From NCBI GenBank assembly GCA_009746045.1, contig RPFO01000050.1, positions 754,349 to 818,348 of the forward strand: a stretch of 64,000 bases of DNA, written 5' to 3'. The stretch's first letter is position 1. Every line of letters begins with the position of its first letter. A program made the translations under genes and the position numbers. This DNA comes from Mesostigma viride (lineage: Eukaryota > Streptophyta > Mesostigmatophyceae > Mesostigmatales > Mesostigmataceae). This document shows, piece by piece, positions 40,906 through 49,373 of this stretch. The notes under the pieces are model-generated. The model ran no database searches. It saw nothing but the letters and a program-made list of their open reading frames with translations, and was not told where the DNA came from.

Positions 40906-41932
40906 TGAGCCCGTTCATAGTAGACCGACAATGGCATCATGAAAGTTGCAGAGGTTGTCGCTACACAGGACCATGAGGGCTATCGGTACCAAATGTTCAG
41001 ATTTACTTTCATCATAAAAGAAGAAAAGGAGGCGCATGTGCGCCTTGCCTTAAGTCGGGCACAAATTGAACTGCTGTAGCTAGTGGTAGAGCCGACAGGC
41101 ATGGCGATACCCCTTCGGTTGTGCTCAACCGAAACATGTAATCCGTAGGGTATGCTCATTCGTTGCCCCTGTAGTTCGATCGTAATGCTTGCTTGTTGGA
41201 ACTGGTCACCTGGCGAGCATGACGTATACAATGGGGAATGTTTTTAGTTGGATGATGTCATAGCATTGCTGGTTTGACAGCCGCTTGCCCTTGCCACCTG
41301 CCTTCTCGCCTGAGGTGTCTCGTTTCTGCTTTTTGCTGGACGCTAGCGCTGCCCCGCTGCCCCGCTGCCCGAAAACATTGCGTTAATCCATTTCAGTGGC
41401 CATTGTGTCGCATCAGTTTTGTCGGCCATTGTGTCGCATTTATGATGGGTTCTAATGTGACGAACGCGTTTGAACAGCATTAGCCGTTTGCCCATGGATA
41501 TAATACAATGATGACTGATTTCAGCGCCCAACTGACTAAGATCTGCAGTGAATTTTATAGATGCTTAGTGTTGGATGGCGCGGAAACCCTGTCGGACCAC
41601 CCGCGCGGGAAAAAACTCAAAACCCTCAGGTGACAGGTCGCGGCAGTCAAAAATCAGTGCCACACCGCGCTAGAAGCCCCTTCACGCCTTAACTAATTAA
41701 TTAATTAATTAATTAATTAATAGACACGTGACTGCGTCACGTGAGCATAAGTCCTCAGTGGGAGGGGAACATGGGATGGAATGGATGGTATAAGCTATCT
41801 AGGTCCTAGTTACAAGGGTGTGGGCACCGCGGCCCGAATCGCTATGAATGCCATACTTGGTCACACGCGGAGCCCCCACAGGCTTGGGGGTGGTCTCCTT
41901 CATCACTACTTGCCATCTATCCTTGCGCACCA

Positions 41933-43800
41933 TTAATTAATTAATTAATTATCAACATCACTCCGTTGGGAGTCAATGTAGCACATATCCCTGAGAAGGG
42001 GCATATGGCTTTTAATACATTCTGGGCTACTTCATGCAAGGGTGAGAATGTAAGCTACCCGTGCTCTAGGTGCACCAAGGCACCCGCACCACCATGCTGT
42101 CTCAGGTTCAACCCGCCTAAGGGGGGGATCCTGGCACGGGGGAGGAAGGTCATCATGGCTATACAAGAGCTAGGACATGGCTTCTCGACAGAGAGCATCT
42201 CTCTGCATGGCATAGCATGGCTAAATTCTTAATGCAACATCCATGGGGGTCCCATTATAGACAAAGCATGGCTAAATGTTGAAGGCATCATCCATGGGGG
42301 CCATTATGGGCGCACATGCGCGTGGGCCACATGCTAGGCTAAGCCTTATACTAATCTACACTACTGGTATATATATTCCTAGTCTGAGGTGGTAGGAGGG
42401 GGCTGCCAGGGCTTGTGGTCAACGTGGATGACCGCCCCCCTCCAGTATACCGGCTTCCCCCTTGCGCTCTGCCGGAGCTGAAGGTAGGTCGGCCATAGCT
42501 CGCGTCGCCGTTGTTGCTGGGCCAGGGTCAAGTCGTCGTCCAGCGTGAAGCGAGTCTCCGAGAGCTTCTTGCGGCATTTAAGGAACGCCAGCTTGTCCGC
42601 CATGTACTTAAAGGTGAGGAGCACGGGTGCCGGGCCAGCCTTCCCCCGCGCGCGGGGGAGGCGGACAGCCGACATGTCTAGCTCACCAGTGAGTAACATG
42701 GGGGCAAGAATGGCGCGCTTAAATGCCTCAAGAAGGCTCGTGGAGGTCTCACCTGCCTGCTGGTCGAAGTGCTTGACGATGACATTGTGGCTGCGCTTCT
42801 CGAGCTCAGCCGCCTCGCGAAGGTCGAGGGCTTGTTGCTTGAGTTGTGCCGAGATGGTGGAGGTGGTGGAGGTGGTGTGCTGCAAGTCCGCCCAGGTGGA
42901 GGGAGCATCGCCGGCCGGGCCAGCAGGAGCCGGCTGGGCGGCGATGTCCTTCACCGCCTGGGCGGCGAGGCCGGCGGTGTCATGCAAGCTCTCAAGGGCG
43001 TTGGCGGTGGCTTGAAGGCGTTGGTCGAGGTCGAGGAGCTGGGCTTTGATGTCGGCAGTGGAGGCGGAAATGGCAGTGGAGGTGGAGGCGGCGGCGGTGG
43101 AAATGTGAGGAAGTTCAGCAGTCAGCGTGCCGCCGATTGCTGCTATGTCGGCAGCAAGGGGGGTCACGTGCTGCTGAAAGGCTTCCGTGAGGATGGAACG
43201 GAATGCGGGGGCGGAGATGGATGGAGCCCAGATCTCGCCGTCAGACTTCTGGAGAAGAGAGTTGAGGACGGCGTGTTGGAGTTGGGGGCGGGGACACCCG
43301 AACATCTGGCTGATGTTGTGCCAGCGTCGGCCGTCGGGGACGAGGAGGCGTCCAGTGGCGTGGAGATGGAGGCACAGGTCGTAAAGCGAGGCGTAGTCCC
43401 CGAAGAAGATGTGATGCATAGCATCACTCGGAGAAATGGTGGTCCAGTCGTAATCATCGACCTGGAAAGGTTGGGGCCGAAAGCGCGGTTCCGAGAAGCG
43501 TGTTTCCGCCCAGCGTGGCCCTCCAGTTTTGTCGGCGGGGCGGGCGCGTTTAGGGTCAGGCGATGCCGATGGCGAGGCGTTGAGGCCGGGAGGTTGCTGG
43601 GTGACCACCAGTGCACGACTAGTGTCACCGCTGCCTGCCGGATCTGGCGAAGCGGCAGCCTCAGCTGCCGCATTGTCGAAGGCGAGCGCATCCGCCAAAC
43701 TGCGTTGCGTCGACGGGCGTTTGCTCGTCATATATTGCGTTTTAGATTCGGAAAATTATCTCAGCATGTGCGTCTTATTAGAAAGACGAAGCGATAGTGA
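41933..43800 (-). mobile_element. Half-LINE retroposon, copy B (intact ORF1, no ORF2)
   Basis: The TTAA tail at 41933-41951 is followed by an ACTCCGTTGGGAGT hairpin, a ~400-bp 3' UTR and a complete ORF1. ORF2, which in LINE H lies between ORF1 and the 3' UTR, is absent; the ORF1 stop leads directly into the 3' UTR. The 5' end is placed only roughly, between 43740 and 43940, because I could not find the matching target duplication. Confidence 0.8.
42379..43731 (-). CDS. LINE ORF1 protein, intact (450 residues)
   Basis: The best-preserved ORF1 in the window. Residues 1-70 are low-complexity and basic (SPDPKRARPADKTGG). A middle Ala/Thr/Ser-rich helical region (residues ~190-280, DLDQRLQATANALESLHDT) is a likely coiled-coil. 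A conserved C-terminal domain follows (residues ~310-440: SHNVIVKHF, MSAVRLPRARGKAGPAPVLL, FTLDDDLTLAQQQRRRELWP). The order coiled-coil then RNA-binding domain is that of L1-type ORF1 proteins, which coat the element RNA. It starts at the ATG of MTSKRPSTQRS. Its 3' neighbour is the 3' UTR, not an ORF2. Confidence 0.85.
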   Translation of the reverse strand: MTSKRPSTQRSLADALAFDNAAAEAAASPDPAGSGDTSRALVVTQQPPGLNASPSASPDPKRARPADKTGGPRWAETRFSEPRFRPQPFQVDDYDWTTISPSDAMHHIFFGDYASLYDLCLHLHATGRLLVPDGRRWHNISQMFGCPRPQLQHAVLNSLLQKSDGEIWAPSISAPAFRSILTEAFQQHVTPLAADIAAIGGTLTAELPHISTAAASTSTAISASTADIKAQLLDLDQRLQATANALESLHDTAGLAAQAVKDIAAQPAPAGPAGDAPSTWADLQHTTSTTSTISAQLKQQALDLREAAELEKRSHNVIVKHFDQQAGETSTSLLEAFKRAILAPMLLTGELDMSAVRLPRARGKAGPAPVLLTFKYMADKLAFLKCRKKLSETRFTLDDDLTLAQQQRRRELWPTYLQLRQSARGKPVYWRGAVIHVDHKPWQPPPTTSD

Positions 43801-43939
43801 TATTCACGACTAAATTCGGTGCTCAAACGTGAAAGTTATGAGCTCCGACAGCCATGGCTACCTCGTGGCTCGCGACAACCATCTGCCTCCATATTACAGA
43901 CAAACCAGGAGGCTGCCCGGGGGTGTCACCCCCGGCTCA

Positions 43940-44315
43940 GAGCCCGTCACGTCTAGTGTAGCACATGTCCATGCCGAGTCTATCACGAAAAGTCCACGGG
44001 TGGCGGCCCTGCCGCGCGCGGCCGGGGGCACGCCAGGTGAGGACATATCGCCCAGGCTGGGCGGGCTTGGTGCCAGCTAGTCTATCTGATGTATCTACCT
44101 GATCTGTGCGGGCCAGGTGCCCGGCTACATAGGCCCAGGCGCCTGTGCCTAATAATGTGGGAAACATAGGGCAAATCAGCGTACAAATCCTCATTACTAA
44201 TGTGCAAACCAAAGGGGATGTTAAGGGCCTTGCGCAGCATCTTGGTGACGGCGCCGTCGAGTCGTTGCTCCAGCTCCTGCGTCAGTGTCCACGTCTCGGC
44301 GCCGTAGGTCAGGAT
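43940..44315 (-). pseudogene. LINE ORF2 (RT) C-terminal fragment of LINE F
   Basis: The minus-strand sequence contains KTQLKAILTYGAETWTLTQE and LDGAVTKMLRKALNIPFGLH, then after a frame change GHLARTDQVDTSDRLAG. These align with the post-RT region of the ORF at 44798-46495 (LTVLTYGAEAWTLTATL, LDGTVTRMLRQVLNVGF, GHLARTSQVDTALGLAG). It is cut by the target duplication at 44316. Confidence 0.88.
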
Positions 44316-44458
44316 CGCCTTAAGTTGGGTTTTTACTAGTACAGCCATCAGCCTTAAGTTGGGTTCGCCATGCAGCCAACTGCGACCCAACTTAAGGCGT
44401 GAACCCAACTTAAGCTAACCCAACTTAAGGCGTGAATGCATGTAGTGGATCTAGCCCT

Positions 44459-44568
44459 GACATCTTGATTAATTAATTAATTAATTAATAGACATCTTGA
44501 TACCCTAGGCTTAGCAGGGATTAACTATTGGATATATTTGGAATAAACGTACACCTATTTATCTGGAA
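44459..44568. mobile_element. ~75-bp mobile unit, copy 2 (split by a 21-bp insertion)
   Basis: After removing the insertion at 44470-44490 and its duplicated target, this is the same ~77-bp sequence as 38445-38518. It is flanked by a 16-bp direct repeat with one mismatch: TAGTGGATCTAGCCCT (44443-44458) and TAGTGGATCGAGCCCT (44569-44584). Confidence 0.78.
44470..44490. mobile_element. 21-bp tail-only retroposon insertion
   Basis: The insert is nothing but repeated TAAT ending in TA, flanked by an exact 11-bp repeat GACATCTTGAT (44459-44469 and 44491-44501). It interrupts the ~75-bp mobile unit at a position where copy 1 is continuous. Confidence 0.85.
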
Positions 44569-44628
44569 TAGTGGATCGAGCCCTTCATTCTAGCAAGGTT
44601 CATTCTAGCAAGGCTCCGTTTTAGCCAC

Positions 44629-44652
44629 TGACATCTTGATACCCTAGGCTTA
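44629..44652. mobile_element. ~75-bp mobile unit, copy 3 (left part; interrupted by LINE H)
   Basis: ACATCTTGATACCCTAGGCT starts a third copy. It breaks at 44652 where LINE H begins and resumes at 49266 with CCTAGGCTTAGCAGGGA, then breaks again at about 49283 where half-LINE D begins. Confidence 0.78.
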
Positions 44653-44797
44653 AAATTAAATTAAATTAAATTATAACATGTCTCCGTTGGGAGATCATGT
44701 AGCACATATTCCAGGTTGGATGGGTGGTGTGGAGGAAGCCGCGTAATCGAACTAACCTAACTCTAAGCTATATCTAGTCTAGAAAAGCCTATCTACG

Positions 44798-46495
44798 CTA
44801 CTCATCAAAACGGCTCCTCCGTTTGGGGGGAGGCGGCTTGCCCACAGGGGCTGGCGTGTGCGCCTTGACAATCTTCTTCCACCGCGTCTTGTCCTGCATG
44901 GCAGTCCAAAGACGGGAGAGAGAGTGGATGCGGTACTCAAACTGGGCTGGGACCACTAGGTCGTCCAGCAACATCTGGGTATAGGTCATGGCATGTTTCC
45001 CTACCTTTTTAGGAATGTTCTTGGGGCCAGGCCAGGTCAAAATGTGCCGCCCCGGTTGGCCGAGCCGCTGGGGACCGGCCAGACCAAGGGCGGTGTCGAC
45101 CTGGCTGGTGCGAGCAAGATGTCCTACAAATGCTATCCTACGTTGTCTAATCTCGTCCGAAATACGCGGCATACCGTGATACAAAGACTCTAAGGACCTA
45201 CGCTGAGAAAACCCGACATTCAGGACCTGTCGGAGCATCCGGGTTACCGTGCCGTCTAGCTTGGCTGCCAGTGTTGCCGTGAGTGTCCACGCCTCGGCGC
45301 CATACGTGAGCACCGTGAGGACGAGGACCTTGAAGAGCATGCGCTTGCGGTGCTCGTCCAGGCCCTTGGAGCGCCAGTAGGTGTTGAGCGAACGGAGCTT
45401 GGCCCAGGAAAGGCCGATGCGGGTGTCCACATCGTCGGCAGTGTCCGGAAGCCAACTCCCCAACAGCTTGAAGCGGTCGCGGAGTGGGACCTCCGTCCCG
45501 TCGAGCAGGCGCGGCAGCGGTGGGCGACTGGAGGCCCCAATCACCATCGCCTCAGTTTTGACACTAATCTCCAACCCCACCGCCCTCGCCTCCAGGCCCA
45601 GACAGTCCAGCCAGGTCTGAATGTGCTCGGGGCGCGCGATGAGGGTGGTGTCGTCCGCATAAATCAGGTCAGCCAGGCGGTAACCCGTGCTAACCCCGCC
45701 GTGCCCACGCTCGTTAAGGATGTCCAAGCCTGGCTCGAACCCCTTAAGAGCAGTAAAGCGCGCACGTGCCTGGCGCATGACGTGGTCCACGACAATAATG
45801 AACAGGTATGGAGACAGGACACAACCTTGCCACACCCCGTGGTGAAGGGGGAATGGTGGGGTGGTGCCTTCCGCAGTCCGCACTACTGCCTGTGAGCCCT
45901 CATACAGTCGGCGAATGGCAGCAATAAACGCTGGTGGCACGCGGTCCAGAGCTAGGATGGCCCAAAGAGCCTCCCAGAGGACCGTGTCAAAGGCCTTGAT
46001 ATAGTCAACAAAAATGAGGACCAGCGGCAAACTGTCAGGGGGAAGGCGACGCACCTCCTCCATCAACCGGCGCGCGACAAACACAGCCATGACAGTGTTA
46101 CGACCACTACGGAAACCCATCTGAGACTCACCCAGGTGTGGGTCCAGCGCGGCGCGGAGCCTGTGCAGCATCATGCGCATGAAGACCTTCAGCGCGGCGC
46201 TCTGGAGGCAGACACCCCGGTAGTTACCGGGGTCAGCAGCAGAGCCCTTCTTGTACAGCATGACGCGGATGGCCGTCTGCCACTCAGCAGGCGGAGGCTC
46301 GTCAGAGAGCAGGACACGGTTGCAGAACGCCAGCAGAAGATCCCTAACCGCCAGATCAGGGGTCTTCAGCAGCTCAGCAGAAAGGTGGTCGGCACCGACC
46401 GCCGCATCGTACCGCAGGCGAGCAAGGGCGCCGTCCAATTCCTCCAAAGTGAAGGGGTGGACGACGTCGTTGGTGGCAAGGCAGCCCTCCTTCAA
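44798..46495 (-). CDS. LINE ORF2, reverse transcriptase half
   Basis: 565 residues continuing the endonuclease frame after a shift. RT motifs in order: AVGADHLSAELLK (motif 1/2 area), LVLIFVDYIKAFDTVLWEAL with the first catalytic Asp, HHGVWQGCVLSPYLF, and LIYADDTTLIARP with the catalytic YADD. After the RT core come KLLGSWLPDTADD and TYGAEAWTLT, typical of LINE ORF2 C-terminal regions, then a basic end (PPPPKRRSRFDE). No clear zinc knuckle is visible at the C-terminus. The enzyme would prime cDNA synthesis on nicked target DNA. Confidence 0.93.
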   Translation of the reverse strand: MKEGCLATNDVVHPFTLEELDGALARLRYDAAVGADHLSAELLKTPDLAVRDLLLAFCNRVLLSDEPPPAEWQTAIRVMLYKKGSAADPGNYRGVCLQSAALKVFMRMMLHRLRAALDPHLGESQMGFRSGRNTVMAVFVARRLMEEVRRLPPDSLPLVLIFVDYIKAFDTVLWEALWAILALDRVPPAFIAAIRRLYEGSQAVVRTAEGTTPPFPLHHGVWQGCVLSPYLFIIVVDHVMRQARARFTALKGFEPGLDILNERGHGGVSTGYRLADLIYADDTTLIARPEHIQTWLDCLGLEARAVGLEISVKTEAMVIGASSRPPLPRLLDGTEVPLRDRFKLLGSWLPDTADDVDTRIGLSWAKLRSLNTYWRSKGLDEHRKRMLFKVLVLTVLTYGAEAWTLTATLAAKLDGTVTRMLRQVLNVGFSQRRSLESLYHGMPRISDEIRQRRIAFVGHLARTSQVDTALGLAGPQRLGQPGRHILTWPGPKNIPKKVGKHAMTYTQMLLDDLVVPAQFEYRIHSLSRLWTAMQDKTRWKKIVKAHTPAPVGKPPPPKRRSRFDE

Positions 46496-48273
46496 GGCGG
46501 GGACTTGGTAGTCCGCGGCCGAGGAGGGGGGCGCTGGCGGCGGCGGGGGTCCGGCGACCCCGAGGCGGGCGGCCGTCTCGGGGTGAAGCGGCGGGGGGGG
46601 GCGCGAGCCCCACCGGTCAAGGAAACATTGTGGGCCAACCAGCGGTCAAGGCTTACCGGCGCCGTGCCGTCCCCCGTGTGCTCCACCGGGGTGCGCTGCC
46701 GCCGGCCGCCGAGCCGGTCGAGGTGGTACCACATGTCCTTGCCCTGGTTGCGAGCCTGGCAGGCCTTGGCATCCGCGATGCACTGGGCCGCCTCCGCGTC
46801 CTGAGCGTGCTCGTAGGCCTCCACAAGGGCGGCCTTGAGCAATGGTTTCTGCAGCGGGTCCCGGTTACGCTTGAGGCGGTGCCGGGCGGCCAAGACCTTG
46901 GGGTCCTGGCGGTAGAGCGGGCCGGGGCGGCGGCGGGGCATGACCGGCAGGTGCCGGGCCGCCAGCAACGGGGCACGGGCCGCAAAGCCCGCAAAAATGG
47001 CTGCGTTGGGGGCACCATTGTCCAGCTCGTCGACGTCCGCCCGGGCGTCCAGTGCCGACAGGTACTTCCGTCGGCACCAGTTCCGCTCGTGCTCGGCGTC
47101 CGTCCAGTCCTCAGGATCTCCCTTGACCGGACGTAGAGCAGACCAGTCAGGGCGGACCACTGGGGCGCGGCGCGCGGGGACGTGGAACCGGAGCCGAAGG
47201 GTCGCGCGCACCAACCGGTGGTCAGAGCACACCGTGGGCGTGTCAAACACTCGGGTGTCCAGAACCGAGGTACACCTGGGCTGCCGTACCACCACGTAGT
47301 CCAGACAGGCCTGACGGCCGTTAGGGCCACGAAAAGTGACCAAGTCCTGGGAGGGACGTTGGAAGTGGCAGTTGACAGCAACCATCCCGCTATCCCGCAA
47401 AAAGGCAGAAAACAGGGGGGTGTTGTCATTAGCAGCAGTGTCAGCAGGCGCAAAGCGACTGCCAGCAGTACCCACGGGGAGCGTGGCATTGGCGTCTAGC
47501 AGCATAACCAAAAAGTGGCGGGCCGGGGTGGCCCCCTCAAGGCTATGCAAGTCCTCGAAGAACTTCTGGCGTTCCAACGCAGGTAGACCACTATGGGGTG
47601 CGTAGCCCACCCCCACCGTGAGGTGGTGTTTAGACCGCCCCTCGACGGAGGTGAAGTGTGCTACCATAAGGCGTGGCGTTAGAAACTTAAGCGTGCTGAG
47701 GCTAGCAACTGCCAGCGGCGAACACAAAAGACCAACACCACCTTGGCCAGACGTACCGCTGCCAGCAAAGTAAAACCTCCAGCCACCCGCCAAGCGAGCA
47801 GTGCTCACCATGCCAAGTGGCACCGTGCGGCGGTGTTCCTGGACGCCTAATATAGATACACGATGCTCAATGCAGAATGCGACTAGCTCCTCTACCCGGC
47901 AGCTATGGTCGTCATCTAGCAGTGTGCGGGTGTTAAAAGTGGCAAGGGCCAAGGATGCCTGCTGGCCCACCAGGGGAGGACGACGATGGATGATGGGGGT
48001 GGATGCGGCGGGGGGTGGAGGTGGGGGTGAAACGGAGGGGGGAAGTGAAGCGGTAGAAATAGTGCTTTTCATCGCATTTATTTTGTCCTGCAAGCGTAGG
48101 ATGCGAGCCTGCCGCTTGCTCGGGGTATTCGGGGTTGGGGCTGATTGCACAACGCCGAGGCGTAGGTAATCGAGCAAACGCTGGATTTTACGAATCTGAC
48201 ATTTGACAGATGAGGTTGTGGCCCGAAATACCGGCACCACCATGGCTTTCACCCGACGGTTAGGTCGAGGCAT
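46492..48273 (-). CDS. LINE ORF2, APE-type endonuclease half
   Basis: 593 residues from the ATG of MPRPNRRVKAMVV. The first ~100 residues are a basic/proline-rich leader. The exonuclease-endonuclease-phosphatase fold follows: LATFNTRTLLD, ILGVQEHRR (catalytic Glu), GGVGLLCSP, LLDANATLPVG (Asp-x-Asn), QACLDYVVV and CSDHRLVRATL (Ser-Asp-His). The linker to the RT is proline-rich. The frame ends at 46492 because of a shift in the run of ten G at about 46594-46603; reading past it gives a linker that joins the RT half (DYQVPALKEGCLATN). The two halves are therefore one ORF2 of about 1150 residues with one indel. Confidence 0.92.
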   Translation of the reverse strand: MPRPNRRVKAMVVPVFRATTSSVKCQIRKIQRLLDYLRLGVVQSAPTPNTPSKRQARILRLQDKINAMKSTISTASLPPSVSPPPPPPAASTPIIHRRPPLVGQQASLALATFNTRTLLDDDHSCRVEELVAFCIEHRVSILGVQEHRRTVPLGMVSTARLAGGWRFYFAGSGTSGQGGVGLLCSPLAVASLSTLKFLTPRLMVAHFTSVEGRSKHHLTVGVGYAPHSGLPALERQKFFEDLHSLEGATPARHFLVMLLDANATLPVGTAGSRFAPADTAANDNTPLFSAFLRDSGMVAVNCHFQRPSQDLVTFRGPNGRQACLDYVVVRQPRCTSVLDTRVFDTPTVCSDHRLVRATLRLRFHVPARRAPVVRPDWSALRPVKGDPEDWTDAEHERNWCRRKYLSALDARADVDELDNGAPNAAIFAGFAARAPLLAARHLPVMPRRRPGPLYRQDPKVLAARHRLKRNRDPLQKPLLKAALVEAYEHAQDAEAAQCIADAKACQARNQGKDMWYHLDRLGGRRQRTPVEHTGDGTAPVSLDRWLAHNVSLTGGARAPPRRFTPRRPPASGSPDPRRRQRPPPRPRTTKSPP

Positions 48274-48466
48274 GGTAGTGGAACGGGACTGTTTAGAGGC
48301 TGTCTCCGAAGCCTGTTAGCCGCGAGCCGACGAGGAAGGTTGTCTACCTACTGGTCACCACCAGGGGCAGCACGCTTCTCACCACGAGACTTCTCACTAC
48401 GAGACTCTGCACCCGTGGTGTTAATCTCAACACCTTCAAAGTAGGCAACCCAGCGACCATCCGTCT

Positions 48467-49263
48467 TCAAACGCATCTGCACACGCTTCCCCCCTGTACG
48501 TACCCATCCCGGATGGCCACGACCTTCGCGTGATTCCAGACCTTGCTCCTTGCCGCCAGCTGTGCAGGGGTGTAGTCCTCGTCCATGCTGATGGGGCTGC
48601 CCTTGAGCAGGCGACGGGCGCCCATGACCCGTTTCTGGTCGTTCACGTGGGCCATGGTGACCAAAACCAGGCCAGCTGGGCCTGGCAGGCGAATGGCCCT
48701 TTCAATGGTCACGTGATCCTGCAGCTGCAGCAACCCCAGGAACGCGGGTCCCCGCAAGGCCTCGGTAAGTGCGCGTGCGGTGTCATGCTTGCCCCTCTCA
48801 AAATCCTTGAGAATGATATTGCGTTGGCGGAGCTGAGCCACATTCTGTGACGCGACTGCGGTGGCAGCCGACTTAGCCGCCTGGGCGACTATGGCATCCA
48901 GGTTCTTCCCCGCCGCATCCGCGAACGTGACCCGCTTGGGGGGGGAGGTGGCCATGGCCGCCTTTAATTCCAGCAATGTGGCTTGGGTGACAGCAGAGTT
49001 AGCAGCCAAAGACTTGAGCGCACCTTGCACAGACTTGAGCTCAGAGGTGAGCGCCTGCAGCTCAGTGGAGTCGGCTGCGCCGGCAGGGGTGTCGGCATCG
49101 GCCGAGGTGTCGGATGCGGCCGCGATGGTCGCCAGCGGTTTGCAGAGTTCAGGGCAGCATGTAAAGAGGCAGGAGGTGCGTAGCTGATCGTCTTCCCATT
49201 TCAGCCACTCCGCGGAGGGGTCATCCGCAACTGCGCCGGTCTTGGGGTGGCGGATGCTGTCTG
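48467..49263 (-). pseudogene. LINE ORF1 protein of LINE H, 5'-truncated
   Basis: The frame is open from the LINE's 5' break (EWLKWEDDQLRTSCLF) to the stop at 48467, about 265 residues, without the true start. Its middle is helical (TELQALTSELKSVQGALKSL). The C-terminal domain has NIILKDFERGKHDTARAL, AIRLPGPAGLVLVTMAHVND and SMDEDYTPAQLAARSKVW. These match the half-LINE ORF1 domain (VIVKHF, VRLPRARGKAGP, FTLDDDLTLAQQQR), so the two families share an ORF1 ancestor. A gap of 193 bases separates it from ORF2. Confidence 0.82.
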
Positions 49264-49373
49264 ATCCTAGGCTTAGCAGGGACTAATTAATTAATTAATT
49301 AATTAGAAACATAACTCCGTTGGGAGTCAGTACATGTAGCACATATCCCTGAGAAGGGGCATATGGCTTTTAA

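Larger units (their letters stand above)
41693..44315 (-). mobile_element. LINE F (5'-truncated), hosting half-LINE B
   Basis: It is flanked by the 8-bp repeat CGCCTTAA (41685-41692 and 44316-44323), a copy of the host element's own motif. The 3' end is a long TTAA tail, then a perfect hairpin CACGTGAC-TGC-GTCACGTG (41724-41742) and ~200 bp of 3' UTR to 41932. Half-LINE B is inserted there. The 5' part is an RT C-terminal fragment ending at 44315. Confidence 0.8.
40287..44437. mobile_element. DNA element with ATTCACGCC inverted ends, interrupted by a LINE
   Basis: The left end ATTCACGCCTTAAGTTGGGT is matched as an inverted copy by the right end at 44418-44437. Inside each end more AACCCAACTTAAGGCGTGAA motifs occur in both orientations. 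A GC dinucleotide is on both flanks (40285-40286 and 44438-44439), a possible 2-bp duplication. Without the LINE at 41693-44315 it is about 1.5 kb, with no transposase, so a non-autonomous element. Confidence 0.72.
44653..49265 (-). mobile_element. LINE H, near full-length non-LTR retrotransposon (4.6 kb)
   Basis: It is flanked by the exact 10-bp repeat CCTAGGCTTA (44643-44652 and 49266-49275). From 3' to 5' on the plus strand: an AATTT-type tail, a TCTCCGTTGGGAGA hairpin, 3' UTR, ORF2 (RT then endonuclease) and ORF1, the latter truncated at its 5' end at 49265. APE-type endonuclease plus RT with a simple-sequence tail places it among L1-like LINEs. The plus-strand fragment at 33391 is from the same family. 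Confidence 0.93.

Noticed and set aside
47320-47336. A further CCAACGGCCGTTGG-like site (GACGGCCGTTAGGG)
   Set aside because: It is part of LINE ORF2 coding sequence and lacks the left half of the palindrome.
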